Positions 8,470-17,033 of a DNA stretch of 64,000 nucleotides are shown here, one piece after another. The notes under the pieces are model-generated. The model ran no database searches. It was not told the origin of the DNA and saw only the letters and a list, made by a program, of their open reading frames with translations. Position numbers and translations under genes: made by a program. The stretch spans positions 1-64,000 of the forward strand of contig CAVTOX010000026.1 of the NCBI GenBank assembly GCA_963736425.1, read 5' to 3'. This DNA is from Prado023 sp963736425. GTDB taxonomy: Bacteria; Actinomycetota; Actinomycetes; S36-B12; CAIYMF01. Numbering within the stretch: position 1 is the first letter of the stretch; each line of letters opens with the position of its first letter.

Positions 8470-9974
8470 ATGGATCCGAACCCAGTCGGCCTCTCCCCTC
8501 GGTCCACCGTCCGCGGGCGACCGCGAACGACAAGCACCCGCGACGACCCCTGCGCGCGCTGCGGGCGCAACATTCCCCGACTCGCAGCCACTGGCCGGAA
8601 GGCCGGCTCTGCTTCATCTGCCACTTCGACGCCGTCCACACACGGGGCACCTGCCCCGAGTGCCTCCAAGATCGACTCCTTCCAGGTCCACCCAACGCCG
8701 AGGGTCACCCGGTCTGCTCGACCTGCGCCAACATCCCCTACGACTTCCACTGCGAGCGCTGCGACACCGAAGCGGGGCACCATCGCGGCCGCCTGTGTGC
8801 CCGCTGCGCCCTCCGCGACGACCTCCATGGCCTTCTCGGAGGAACCCCCACTGCGCCCGCGCTCATCGGACTCGTTGACGCGCTCTGCGCAGCCGACCGC
8901 CCCGAATCGATCATCGTCTGGAAGCGGTCCGCCAAGGTCCAAGACCTCCTCCGGGGCCTCGGCGACGGCACGATCCCGGTATCGCATGAAGGTCTCGACT
9001 CTGTTCCCGGCAACCACTCCGAGCACCTGCGTGCACTGCTGCAGCATCACGGACTACTCCCCCAGCGCGACCCCTATCTCCCCCGGTTCGAGCAGTGGAT
9101 CGACACCAAGCTCGACGGACTCCCCCACGAGGTGCGTCAGCCCGTGCAGCACTTCGCCACCTGGCACCACCTACGACGCATCCGGGCCAAAGCAGCTGCA
9201 GGGGCCGCGACTCGCGGGCCGGTCCACTCCGCCAAACAAGAGATCACCGAAACCGTGAAGTTCCTCCAATGGCTGCACGAGACCTACCAACGAACCGCCG
9301 CCACCTGCACCCAGCAGGATGTCGACGAGTGGCTGGCCACCGGGCCGACAACACGCAACTCGATCAGGACGTTCTTCGTCGTGGCGAAGAAGTCGCGCCT
9401 CAACACCACGGTCACCATCCAGCACCGATCAGCCAAGACCAGCCCATCGCTCAGCCAGGACCAGCGACTCGCCTGGATCCACGAGCTCCTCACCGGCAAC
9501 AGCGAATCCCTCCCCTACCGCGTCGCTGGAATGCTCCTCCTGCTCTACGCGCAGCCGCTGGTCAAAGTCGTGACCCTGCCCACGAGCGTCATCGACGACA
9601 GCGACACCGGCATGAGCATCGCCCTCGGCCAACACCCCACCGACGTCCCCGAGCCGTTCGCCTCGCTCCTACGCGAACACCTCGCGTCGCGGCCCCACCT
9701 ACGCACCGGCGCCGGACCCGACAGCCCGTGGCTCTTCCCCAGCACCCTCGCCGGTCGCCACCTGCACCCCAACACCGTCATGGACCGACTCCGCGACCTC
9801 GGCGTCAACCTCCTCGGCGCCCGCAACCGAGCCATCGGCGAACTCGTTCTCGAATGCCCACCCTCGCTCGTCGCCGAAGCACTCGGCTACAGCACCAGGG
9901 TGGCGTTCCTCCATGCCGACAAGGGTGCCGAACCCTGGGCCCGCTACGCCGGCCGTTCCATCAAGGTCCCGTGA
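8470..9974 (+). pseudogene. Right cassette gene C: zinc-ribbon/degenerate tyrosine recombinase, single frameshift
   Basis: The frame opened by the ATG at 8470 gives DDPCARCGRNIP and then breaks. Adding one C to the C4 run at 8575-8578 continues it as PTRSHWPEGRLCFICH and on to the stop at 9974, aligning exactly with the left copy. The product would be about 500 residues. It has a Cys-rich N-terminus with four or more CxxC pairs (CARC, CFIC, CPEC, CSTC, CERC, CARC), then a recombinase-like fold (residues from about 220). Catalytic positions are altered: the Arg segment reads AQPLVKVVTL, the HxxR box reads ARNR and LGHxS is LGYST, although a Tyr remains in WARYAG. It is therefore probably a structural or targeting partner. 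An internal GTG at 9132 could give only the C-terminal part. Confidence 0.65.
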
Positions 9975-10029
9975 CCTCCCAGCAGGGCGCCCATCTGCCG
10001 TCGTTACCCAGAATGCGAGGATGCCCACC

Positions 10030-10644
10030 ATGTCTAGCGAAGCGCAGGACCACTGGGTCTACGTCGTAACAGACATCGAGGTCGACGGGCCGTGGCCCGG
10101 TCCGAACTCGATGCGATCGTTCGCGTCCGTCGCGGTCACGCTGGATGGCACCGAGCGCGGGCGCTTCGAAGCCGTCCTCGAGGCATTGCCGGGAGCGGCG
10201 CCCGACGAGAAGACCCTCGCTTGGTTCCAGTCGATTCCCGAGATGTGGGAGGCGGCTACGACCAATCCGGAGCCAGTGGCCGAAGTCATGGCCAGATACG
10301 CGCGCTGGGTGAAGTCACTGCCGGGCGAGAAGACCTTCGCCGCGTCGCCCTTGGCCTTCGACGGACTGTGGATCGACTACTACCTGCGTCGATTCACGCG
10401 CTACGGCATCCTCCACGGCCCATACGAGGACGACTACCTCTTCGACGGCACCGGACTCTGCATTCGAAGCTACGCAGCAGCCGTGACCGGTCGCCCCGCC
10501 TCGGAGATCTCGCCCGCGAACCTCCCGAGCGATTGGTTCGGCGACGTTCCGCACACGCATAGAGCGATCGACGACGCTCTCGGATACGCGAACCTGCTGA
10601 TCACCCTCGGCCGCAGGGTGCGGTCGGCAGCCGCCCCGCAGTAG
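10030..10644 (+). CDS. DEDDh-type 3'-5' exonuclease
   Basis: A 204-residue protein of the small actinobacterial 3'-5' exoribonuclease group (Rv2179c-like). The N-terminal strand VVTDIEVDG carries the first acidic pair and the C-terminal HRAIDDALGYANLL is the HxAxxD box of DEDDh nucleases; the middle Asp is probably in AFDGLWIDYY. Such enzymes trim RNA or DNA 3' ends with two metal ions in the cytoplasm. I chose the ATG at 10030 because GAGG ends about 11 bases upstream; the ATG at 10021 is too close to that site. It begins just right of the recombinase cassettes and shows no sign of being part of them. Confidence 0.75.
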   Translation: MSSEAQDHWVYVVTDIEVDGPWPGPNSMRSFASVAVTLDGTERGRFEAVLEALPGAAPDEKTLAWFQSIPEMWEAATTNPEPVAEVMARYARWVKSLPGEKTFAASPLAFDGLWIDYYLRRFTRYGILHGPYEDDYLFDGTGLCIRSYAAAVTGRPASEISPANLPSDWFGDVPHTHRAIDDALGYANLLITLGRRVRSAAAPQ

Positions 10645-10651
10645 GTGGGAC

Positions 10652-11467
10652 CTACCGAAGGTCCGGGGGCGCAAGCAGATCGCGCACCCTCATCCAGACT
10701 CCCTCGCTTCTGGCTGCAAGGAGTCCGGGTCGTTCGTGCTCGGATGCCACGTATGGCGTTCCATCAAGACGGGCAACCTTCCCTCCCGCCTCAGCCAGAA
10801 ACAGCGCTCCGGGTATGTGATCCCACGGGAGGGTTCGCCAGTAGAGGGCGAAATCGAGTTCTCCTGAGGCGATTCCGGGGTAGTCATGACCAGCGCACCT
10901 ACTGCCTGGCGACACTCCGGCCAACTTTCCCTCAACCGCGGCGATGTGGTCCTTCATCGGCTCAGGCAGGAACCGTCGCAAGACAGCCCCTGAGAGTTGC
11001 TCGGGTGGGCAATCTTGCCAGTCCGTTGAGACTCTCTTCTGGTTCTCCCAAGCACCGGAGCCGACTTCCGCGACGCACAGTGTCTCGCTCACTGGATTGA
11101 GCATCCAGGAAACGACAGCCTCACCGTCCCGGAGCAGTGCGGCCATCATCGAGAACGGCTCGACTCCTGCCGCGAAGTTGGCTGTTCCATCGAGAGGGTC
11201 GAGTAGCCAGACCCAGCCCTTCGCCGTCAGCCTCACCAAGATGCGCTCATCGCTCGACGCGGACTCCTCACCAACGACCAGCGAACCGGGCAAGAGTGAC
11301 ACCAGCGCGGGGGCTAGGAATGCCTCGGCTGCTCGGTCAGCCGTGGTGACCCACTCACCCGGCGACTTCTCCTCAGGTCGTGCCTCTCTCTCCCCGTACA
11401 CGGGGAGCACGAACTGCGCGGCCGCCTCCCGGAGTAGTTCAGCTACCTTCGTGATCACTTCGCTCAT
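10652..11467 (-). CDS. Inositol monophosphatase family phosphatase
   Basis: A 271-residue protein with the family's metal-binding motifs: GEES at 66-69, DPLDGTANF at 90-98 and WDHIPG at 215-220. The family uses Mg2+ to remove phosphate from inositol phosphate, fructose-1,6-bisphosphate or 3'-phosphoadenosine phosphate; the sequence alone does not fix the substrate. Cytosolic, no signal peptide. It converges on the exonuclease gene with a 7-bp gap. The 235 bp upstream of its start contain the long C homopolymer and no gene. Confidence 0.85.
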   Translation of the reverse strand: MSEVITKVAELLREAAAQFVLPVYGEREARPEEKSPGEWVTTADRAAEAFLAPALVSLLPGSLVVGEESASSDERILVRLTAKGWVWLLDPLDGTANFAAGVEPFSMMAALLRDGEAVVSWMLNPVSETLCVAEVGSGAWENQKRVSTDWQDCPPEQLSGAVLRRFLPEPMKDHIAAVEGKLAGVSPGSRCAGHDYPGIASGELDFALYWRTLPWDHIPGALFLAEAGGKVARLDGTPYVASEHERPGLLAARSEGVWMRVRDLLAPPDLR

Positions 11468-11635
11468 GGGTGACAGTCTCGCCCCTTGCGCAGCCCGTCC
11501 TGAAAGACCTCACTGACCCTGTGCGACTCGCGGACGCACTGGTCGAGCCCGCATCGCGGGGAGGAACACGCCCGGACTTGATACGCAGGCTCTCCACTAG
11601 TAGTCTGCGTCCGCTGTGGGTCAGCGGATGACGGT

Positions 11636-11653
11636 CCCCCCCCCCCCCCCCCC
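11636..11653. repeat. Run of 18 consecutive C
   Basis: An uninterrupted tract of 18 C (18 G on the minus strand) in the non-coding gap between the alpha/beta hydrolase and the phosphatase gene. No other homopolymer of this length is visible in the window. Confidence 0.95.
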
Positions 11654-11702
11654 GGCCAGCTGCGCATGGTGACGCTGGTGGGTCGTGCGGGGCCGCGACC
11701 CG

Positions 11703-12458
11703 CTACGCGGCTGTGAGGAGGCGATCCGCGGTGGCGGCGAACTCCTCTGGGTGGCGCAGCATCCAGCCGTGGTTGCCGGCGACGACCCGGGTGGACGCCG
11801 ACGGTGCGGTGCGCAGTCGACCGGCGGGAACGATGGAGTCATGGTCGGCGAGCACGAGGTGGGCTGGCACGGCTCGGCGGTGCAGGGTCGTGAGCTCGCC
11901 GGTCAGGTCCGCGGTCTTCGCGGCATAGGCCGAGAGGGTCAGCGGCAAGGGGTTGCGCAGGACCGCTGTCACGGAGTCCGAGGCTCTGATCGCCAGCTCC
12001 TGGTTGAACTCCATGACCATCCCGCGTGCCAGGGACATCCAGGACCACACCGACGATCCGGCTCCGCCGACGGGGCAGATCAGCAGGAGTGCGGCGAATG
12101 TGGTCAGATCCGCCGCCGCTGCACGGGCGGCGATCCCGGCGCCGAAGGAGTGTCCCGCCACCGGGACGGGCTCCCCCTGGAGCGGCCCGATCCGATGAGC
12201 CTGGGCGATGAACTGCGCGTACCCGGCCAGCGACGATCGACTCAGGGGCAGGGGTTCCGACCGTCCGAACCCGGGCAGGTCGCACGCGTGGACCGACCAT
12301 CCTGATCCGGCCAGGGCGTCCAGGGCCTTGCGGTACCCGGGGAGCATCATCCCCCAGCCGTGCACGAACAGGATCGGGCGACCGGCGGGGTCGCCGTACC
12401 GATGCCACCCGACGCGACGGCCACCCACCGTGAACGTCGTCGTCGTTGCGGGCGCCAT
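11703..12458 (-). CDS. Alpha/beta-fold hydrolase
   Basis: A 251-residue protein with the canonical elements: oxyanion segment FVHGWGMM near residue 31, nucleophile elbow GHSFGAG near 101-107, acid in LADHDSIVP near 208 and catalytic His in AGNHGWML near 228. No signal peptide or membrane segment, so it is a cytosolic esterase, lipase-like or related hydrolase of unknown substrate. It is transcribed toward the C18 tract. The cspA terminator lies just upstream, so it probably has its own promoter. Confidence 0.8.
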   Translation of the reverse strand: MAPATTTTFTVGGRRVGWHRYGDPAGRPILFVHGWGMMLPGYRKALDALAGSGWSVHACDLPGFGRSEPLPLSRSSLAGYAQFIAQAHRIGPLQGEPVPVAGHSFGAGIAARAAAADLTTFAALLLICPVGGAGSSVWSWMSLARGMVMEFNQELAIRASDSVTAVLRNPLPLTLSAYAAKTADLTGELTTLHRRAVPAHLVLADHDSIVPAGRLRTAPSASTRVVAGNHGWMLRHPEEFAATADRLLTAA

Positions 12459-12537
12459 GCTCGGTGTATCGGCCGGCGAACCTCGCAGGTGTACCCGGTC
12501 AACTCCATTGCCACGCCGTGGACCCCGGGAACGACGA

Positions 12538-12567
12538 GAGGGCCCCCACCTTGCGGTGGAGGCCCTC
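12538..12567 (-). terminator. Hairpin terminator of the cold-shock gene
   Basis: GAGGGCC at 12538-12544 pairs with GGCCCTC at 12561-12567, with further pairing of CCACC and GGTGG inside around a TTGC loop. It lies 18 bp after the cspA stop on the minus strand. There is no T-run, as is usual for intrinsic terminators in actinobacteria. Confidence 0.65.
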
Positions 12568-12584
12568 CCAAGACTGAGCGGCGG

Positions 12585-12788
12585 TCAGATGACGCGCACG
12601 TTCTCCGCCTGCGGGCCCTTCTGGCCCTGCGTGATGTCGAACTCGACGCGCTGGTTCTCGTCGAGCGAACGGTACCCATCAGCCGCGATGGCCGAGAAGT
12701 GGACGAAAACGTCCGGACCGCCGCCGTCCTGAGCGATGAAGCCGAAGCCCTTCTCGCCGTTGAACCACTTGACTGTGCCTTGTGCCAT
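12585..12788 (-). CDS. cspA: Cold-shock protein (CspA family)
   Basis: A 67-residue OB-fold RNA chaperone. The start MAQGTVKWFN, RNP1 KGFGFI (residues 13-18) and RNP2 VFVHF (27-31) are diagnostic, as is the GPQAENV end. It binds single-stranded RNA and DNA and melts secondary structure during cold or growth transitions. I chose the ATG at 12788 over an upstream extension because the family starts exactly there. About 200 bp separate it from the next gene upstream, leaving room for the long 5' leader typical of this family. Confidence 0.95.
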   Translation of the reverse strand: MAQGTVKWFNGEKGFGFIAQDGGGPDVFVHFSAIAADGYRSLDENQRVEFDITQGQKGPQAENVRVI

Positions 12789-12996
12789 TTCGTATTTCCT
12801 TTGTGTGTGCTGGTTCTGCAGGGCCAACGCAAGTGCCGATCCCTGGGCTGCCTCGGTGGGCCGGCCAGAAATCAAGACGCCCGTCGGAGAATCCGCGGGC
12901 GTCCCAACGTGTGGCGAAACCTGCTGCTGCAGCGCTGACAACGGTAGCACGGTTCCGCGCCGGAGTCCCGTATCTCTGCACGACCCGCTGCGCCGG

Positions 12997-13494
12997 TCAG
13001 GCCTTGGGGCCCTGCTCGCGGACAGTGCGAACGGCGGTCATGGCGGAGTCGAGGTCGGCCAGCCACTCCCCCTGGTGCTGGCCCACGAGGCGCACGCACC
13101 AGGCCAGGGCATCGGAGCGCGAGCGCGCGACGCCGGCTTCGACGAGGGTGTCCAGGACGATCCGTTGCGGCTGGGACAGGCGGGTCATGACCGGCACCGA
13201 GAGTCGGGTGAAGATCTCGGTGGTCTCCCCGCAGGTCGCTCCCCACGTGACCTTGCGACCGGTGCTCGACTCCAGCTCCTTGGCGATCGTGATCCGCGCA
13301 GATCGGGTCTCCTCACGAAAGCGCCGGATCCGTCCGGCCTGACCCTCGGCGGAGCCGGACTCCGGGGCGCTGACGGTGCCGACGATGGTGATCTCCTCGC
13401 GGTCCCCCACCACGGTGAAGGACTCGAACCAGTCGTCGGGGAGCCGGCCCTCGAGCCAGCCGGTGATGCGGACATCTTCCTTTGGTGTAGTCAT
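12997..13494 (-). CDS. Conserved hypothetical protein
   Basis: A 165-residue protein starting at the ATG at 13494 (MTTPKED). The N-terminal half is a beta-rich segment with WFESFTVVGDREEITIVG. The C-terminal part (LSQPQRIVLDTLVEAGVARSRSDALAWCVRLV) looks like a short ribbon-helix-helix or antitoxin-like helical unit. No catalytic motif is visible and I do not assign a function. A promoter directly abuts the start codon, so the message is probably leaderless. The next gene upstream, the P-type ATPase, ends 39 bp away on the same strand. Confidence 0.65.
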   Translation of the reverse strand: MTTPKEDVRITGWLEGRLPDDWFESFTVVGDREEITIVGTVSAPESGSAEGQAGRIRRFREETRSARITIAKELESSTGRKVTWGATCGETTEIFTRLSVPVMTRLSQPQRIVLDTLVEAGVARSRSDALAWCVRLVGQHQGEWLADLDSAMTAVRTVREQGPKA

Positions 13495-13496
13495 GT

Positions 13497-13530
13497 AATT
13501 ATGTAACCACATGGTCCTCGGATCGTCAAC
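13497..13530 (-). promoter_or_regulatory. Sigma-70-like promoter giving a leaderless mRNA
   Basis: On the minus strand TTGACG is followed after about 18 bases by TACATA, then ATTAC and the ATG at 13494. The expected start of transcription falls at or next to the start codon and no ribosome site is present. Confidence 0.55.
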
Positions 13531-13533
13531 ACG

Positions 13534-16098
13534 TCACACTCGATGACGCAACCACTTCTTCCACACAGCATCCACCCCCAGCAGCAGTGGGGTGCTCAGG
13601 GCGATCATCGGGAGAACCGCCGCTGGCGGCCACGCCTGCCCGAGCAGACGGGCGATCGGGCCGACCAACAGGCACATGAGGGCGAAGGCGGTCGAGGTGG
13701 CCACGGCCACGATCAGGAACCGGTTGCTGGCCCACGGCAGGCGCCAGGCGGGAAGACGCGTGCTGCGGCAGGCGAACGAGTTGGCCATCTGCATCACGAC
13801 CACCGTCAGGAACGCTCCCCCGGAGGCGGCGGCCAGCGCCGACCCGTGCGGGAAGGACGCCCCCAGCCTCCACCCGGCGGCCCAGAGTGCCGCTGTGAAC
13901 ACCGCGATCTCGGCGCCCGCCTCGGTCGGTCCGAGGATCCCGAAGGCCCGCCATGCGACCGTCCGGTCCAGCAACCGGCCGCTGACCGGAGGGTGGTCAA
14001 GGACGCGGGCACCGGCCCGCTCGGCGCCGAGCGCGGTAGCTGGCAACGTGTCGGTGCCCAGATCGAGGGCCAGGATCTGCATCACCCCGAGGGCCAGTGG
14101 GAACCGGCCACCGGACAACGCCCAGAGCAGGAACGGTGCCAGCTCGGCCACGTTGTCCGTGAGGTGGTAGGTCAGGAAGCGGCGGACATTGAGGAAGGTC
14201 TCCCGCCCCTGGCGAACAGCCGCGACGATGGTGGCGAAGTGGTCGTCGAGCAGCACGAGGTCGGCCGCCTCGCGGGCCACCTCGGTGCCCGAGAGGCCCA
14301 TTGCGATCCCGATGTCAGCCATCTTCAGGGCCGGGGCGTCGTTCACGCCGTCGCCGGTCATGGCCACGATGTGACCTCGTGCCTGCAGGGCCTGGGCGAT
14401 GCGCAGCTTGTCCTCCGGGTTGGCCCGGGCCAGGACGACTCCGTCGTGGTCGACCATGGCGCCCATGACGGCGATGTCGTCGGGGAGCTCGTCGGCGACC
14501 AGGACCGGGGAGTCCGGCAGGGCGAGGCCGATCTGATCGGCGATCCGGCGCGCGGTGGTCGGATGGTCCCCGGTGATCATCGCGAGCTTCACCCCCGCGC
14601 GGCGGCACTCGGTGATGGCCTGCGTGACGCCCTCGCGGGGCGGATCGTGGAAGCCGAGCAGGCCCAGCAGGGTCAGGTGGGCGAGCTCCCCAGTGCCCTG
14701 GGCTCCGGGCGGGGCCACCGCCTCGCGAGGTCCCTCGGCCACTGCCAGGACGCGCAGCCCGCTATCGAGCAGGGTCACCAGCGCGCGATCGACCTGTGCC
14801 GGGACGGCGTCGCACGCCGCGAGGATGGCCTCGGGCGCTCCCTTGCACACGAGTCGGTCGGGAAGGAGCGCCACGGCCAGACGCCGGTGGACGTCGAACG
14901 GCAGGTACCCCTCGACCGTCCCCTCGTCGAGGATGCCCAGGCGCTGGACGAGGACTGCGATCGCCACCTCGACCGGATCGCCCACCCGCTGGGCACCCAC
15001 CCACTCCGGAGGTGGTGAGGCCAGTGCGGCGGCCATCGCTGTTGCGTGCACGGCGTCGAGCGCCTGCGGATCGGACAGCCGGATGTCGGCCTGCGCACTG
15101 AAGCCGTGGCCGTGGATGTGCGCCTCCCCCGCCGGGGTCCAGATCGATACGACGTTCATCTGGTTCTCGGTCAGCGTCCCGGTCTTGTCGGTGCAGATGA
15201 AGGTGGTTGCCCCCAGTGTCTCCACGGACTCCAGCCGGCGAACCAGTGCGTTCTGCCCGGCCATCCGCTGCGCCCCGATGGCCAGCGACAGGGTCACGGT
15301 CGGCAGTAGCCCCTCGGGAACCAGGGCGACCGTCACCCCGATCCCGAAGATGAACCCGTCCGAAGCGGGGACCCCGAGGGCGAGCATCAGGGCGAAGAAC
15401 CCCACCCCCACGGCGCCCGCGATGATGGCGATCATCCGCACCAGGTGCGCGATGTCGCGCTCCAGCGGCGTGGCGGGGCGGGGCTGCTGGGTGAGCTTGG
15501 CGATGTCGCCGAGCCGGGTCTGGGCCCCCGTGGCAGCGACGCGTGCGATGATCCGGCCCTGGACCAGGAAGCAACCGGCGAAGACCTCGTCGCCGGCCGT
15601 GGCCTCGCGCGGTGCGCTCTCACCGGTCAGAGTCGAGGTGTCGACAAGGGCCGACTGGGTCTCAAGGCAGGTCATGTCGGCGGTGATCCGGTCCCCCGCG
15701 ACCAGCACGACGACATCGCCGGGGACAATCAGGTCCGCGGTCACCTGCTGCTCGTGACCGTCGCGCAGGACCGTGGCGTACACCGGCAACAGGTCGCGCA
15801 GGCCCGCCGCCGCGTGCTCAGCCCTGTTCTCCTGCACGAATGCGAACACCCCGTTGACCAGCACGACGGCAACGATGGCCGCGCCCAGGGCCGGCATCCC
15901 GCCCACCAGGGCCAGGGCCGCAGCCACCCAGAGGAGCAACGCGAAGAAGTGCACGAACTGCTTGGTCAGGCGCCGCCAGACCGGCAGCTGTTCGGTCCGC
16001 GGCAGCACGTTGGGTCCGACGCGCGTCAGTGCGTCAGCGGCCTGGGTGCTGGTCAGTCCCTGGGTCTGGAGGGGAACAACCGCGGGCACGCAACCCAC
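13534..16098 (-). CDS. P-type cation-transporting ATPase (P2 type)
   Basis: An 854-residue membrane pump. In order: cation-ATPase N-terminal domain (about 10-50), a first membrane pair (50-90), the actuator loop with TGES at 158-161, the ion-binding helix VPEGLLPTVTL (260-270), the phosphorylation motif DKTGT at 304-308, the hinge GDGVND near 585 and four to six C-terminal helices. PEGL in helix M4 is typical of Ca2+ and Na+/K+-type P2 pumps rather than heavy-metal pumps, so Ca2+, Mg2+ or Na+ export is likely. The start is a GTG with GGGAG five bases upstream. It follows an alpha/beta hydrolase gene on the same strand by 46 bp. Confidence 0.9.
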   Translation of the reverse strand: MGCVPAVVPLQTQGLTSTQAADALTRVGPNVLPRTEQLPVWRRLTKQFVHFFALLLWVAAALALVGGMPALGAAIVAVVLVNGVFAFVQENRAEHAAAGLRDLLPVYATVLRDGHEQQVTADLIVPGDVVVLVAGDRITADMTCLETQSALVDTSTLTGESAPREATAGDEVFAGCFLVQGRIIARVAATGAQTRLGDIAKLTQQPRPATPLERDIAHLVRMIAIIAGAVGVGFFALMLALGVPASDGFIFGIGVTVALVPEGLLPTVTLSLAIGAQRMAGQNALVRRLESVETLGATTFICTDKTGTLTENQMNVVSIWTPAGEAHIHGHGFSAQADIRLSDPQALDAVHATAMAAALASPPPEWVGAQRVGDPVEVAIAVLVQRLGILDEGTVEGYLPFDVHRRLAVALLPDRLVCKGAPEAILAACDAVPAQVDRALVTLLDSGLRVLAVAEGPREAVAPPGAQGTGELAHLTLLGLLGFHDPPREGVTQAITECRRAGVKLAMITGDHPTTARRIADQIGLALPDSPVLVADELPDDIAVMGAMVDHDGVVLARANPEDKLRIAQALQARGHIVAMTGDGVNDAPALKMADIGIAMGLSGTEVAREAADLVLLDDHFATIVAAVRQGRETFLNVRRFLTYHLTDNVAELAPFLLWALSGGRFPLALGVMQILALDLGTDTLPATALGAERAGARVLDHPPVSGRLLDRTVAWRAFGILGPTEAGAEIAVFTAALWAAGWRLGASFPHGSALAAASGGAFLTVVVMQMANSFACRSTRLPAWRLPWASNRFLIVAVATSTAFALMCLLVGPIARLLGQAWPPAAVLPMIALSTPLLLGVDAVWKKWLRHRV

Positions 16099-16144
16099 GC
16101 TGCTCCCGCGTTGGGCTTACGGCAAGGGTCGGAGGGCCCACCGG

Positions 16145-17011
16145 TCAGTGGGGCACTGGAGCATTCGTTGCGAGCCATTCGAGCAGGGTTGCGGTGACCT
16201 CCTCGGCGGCCTCGTTCTGCACGAAGTGCCCGGCCGACTCGATGGGCACGACTGTGGCCTCGTTCGGGAAGGCGAGCGTGCCGCGCAGCGCCTCGGGGCT
16301 GACCATTTCCTGGCCGAGGAAGGCGTCGTGGACGCCCCAGATGATCAGGACGGGGACTGCGATCGGCTGCTTGTGGCGCCTGGAACCACGAACCGCGCCG
16401 CGGAATGCGCCGCGGTACCAGTTGATCGGACCCCGCACGTCGGCCTCCGTGGCGAACGCCTCGCCGTACGGGGTCAGGGTCTCGCGGTTCCACACCTCAC
16501 GGACGTAGGAGCCGCCCCGCAGCATCCCCGGCATGGAGCGGCTCACGAACCTCTCGGGAAGCACCGGAAGCTGGAAGAAGAACATGTACCAGGACTTTCG
16601 CAGCTGTCGCGGGCTGCGCAGCAGGTGCTCGGCGAGAACCCGCGGGGGTGGGCAGTTCATCGCGACCAGTGCAGTCACCCGCGCGGGGTACAGCTGCGCG
16701 ACGGTCCAGGCCACTGCCCCGCCCCAGTCGTGCCCGACCACGATCGCGCGCTCGGCGCCCACGGCGTCGAGCATCGCGATGACGTCCGCGGCGAGGTCCG
16801 CGGTGGCGTAGGACCCGTCACGCACGGAGCCGGCGTACCCGCGCTGGTTGGGGGCGACGACCCGGTACCCCGCGGCCGCAAGTTCGGGGATCTGGTGGCG
16901 CCACGAGATGTTGAGCTCGGGGAATCCGTGGAGCAGGACGACGACGGGTCCGCCCTGGGGGCCATCGATGATGGTCTCGAAGTCGCCACGTCCGGTGTGC
17001 AGCAGGGTCAT
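16145..17011 (-). CDS. Alpha/beta hydrolase, epoxide-hydrolase/dehalogenase-like
   Basis: A 288-residue protein. Motifs: HGFPELNISWRHQI (HGxP oxyanion motif with the Trp that follows it in this family) near residue 30, nucleophile elbow GHDWGGAVAW near 96, IIWGVHDAFL near 220 and catalytic GHFVQNEAAEEV near 260. Aspartate at the elbow is the mark of soluble epoxide hydrolases and haloalkane dehalogenases, which form an ester with the substrate. The start at 17011 has GGATCGGGG upstream. An alternative 19-residue extension looks non-coding. Confidence 0.85.
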   Translation of the reverse strand: MTLLHTGRGDFETIIDGPQGGPVVVLLHGFPELNISWRHQIPELAAAGYRVVAPNQRGYAGSVRDGSYATADLAADVIAMLDAVGAERAIVVGHDWGGAVAWTVAQLYPARVTALVAMNCPPPRVLAEHLLRSPRQLRKSWYMFFFQLPVLPERFVSRSMPGMLRGGSYVREVWNRETLTPYGEAFATEADVRGPINWYRGAFRGAVRGSRRHKQPIAVPVLIIWGVHDAFLGQEMVSPEALRGTLAFPNEATVVPIESAGHFVQNEAAEEVTATLLEWLATNAPVPH

Positions 17012-17033
17012 GCCCCGATCCTGTCGTATCGGC

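Noticed and set aside
3628..9974. Interpretation as a classical recombinase-in-trio element or ordinary prophage integrase
   Set aside because: Each cassette has only one catalytically complete recombinase, the middle gene is an HTH protein, no phage structural genes are present and no tRNA gene adjoins the cassettes.
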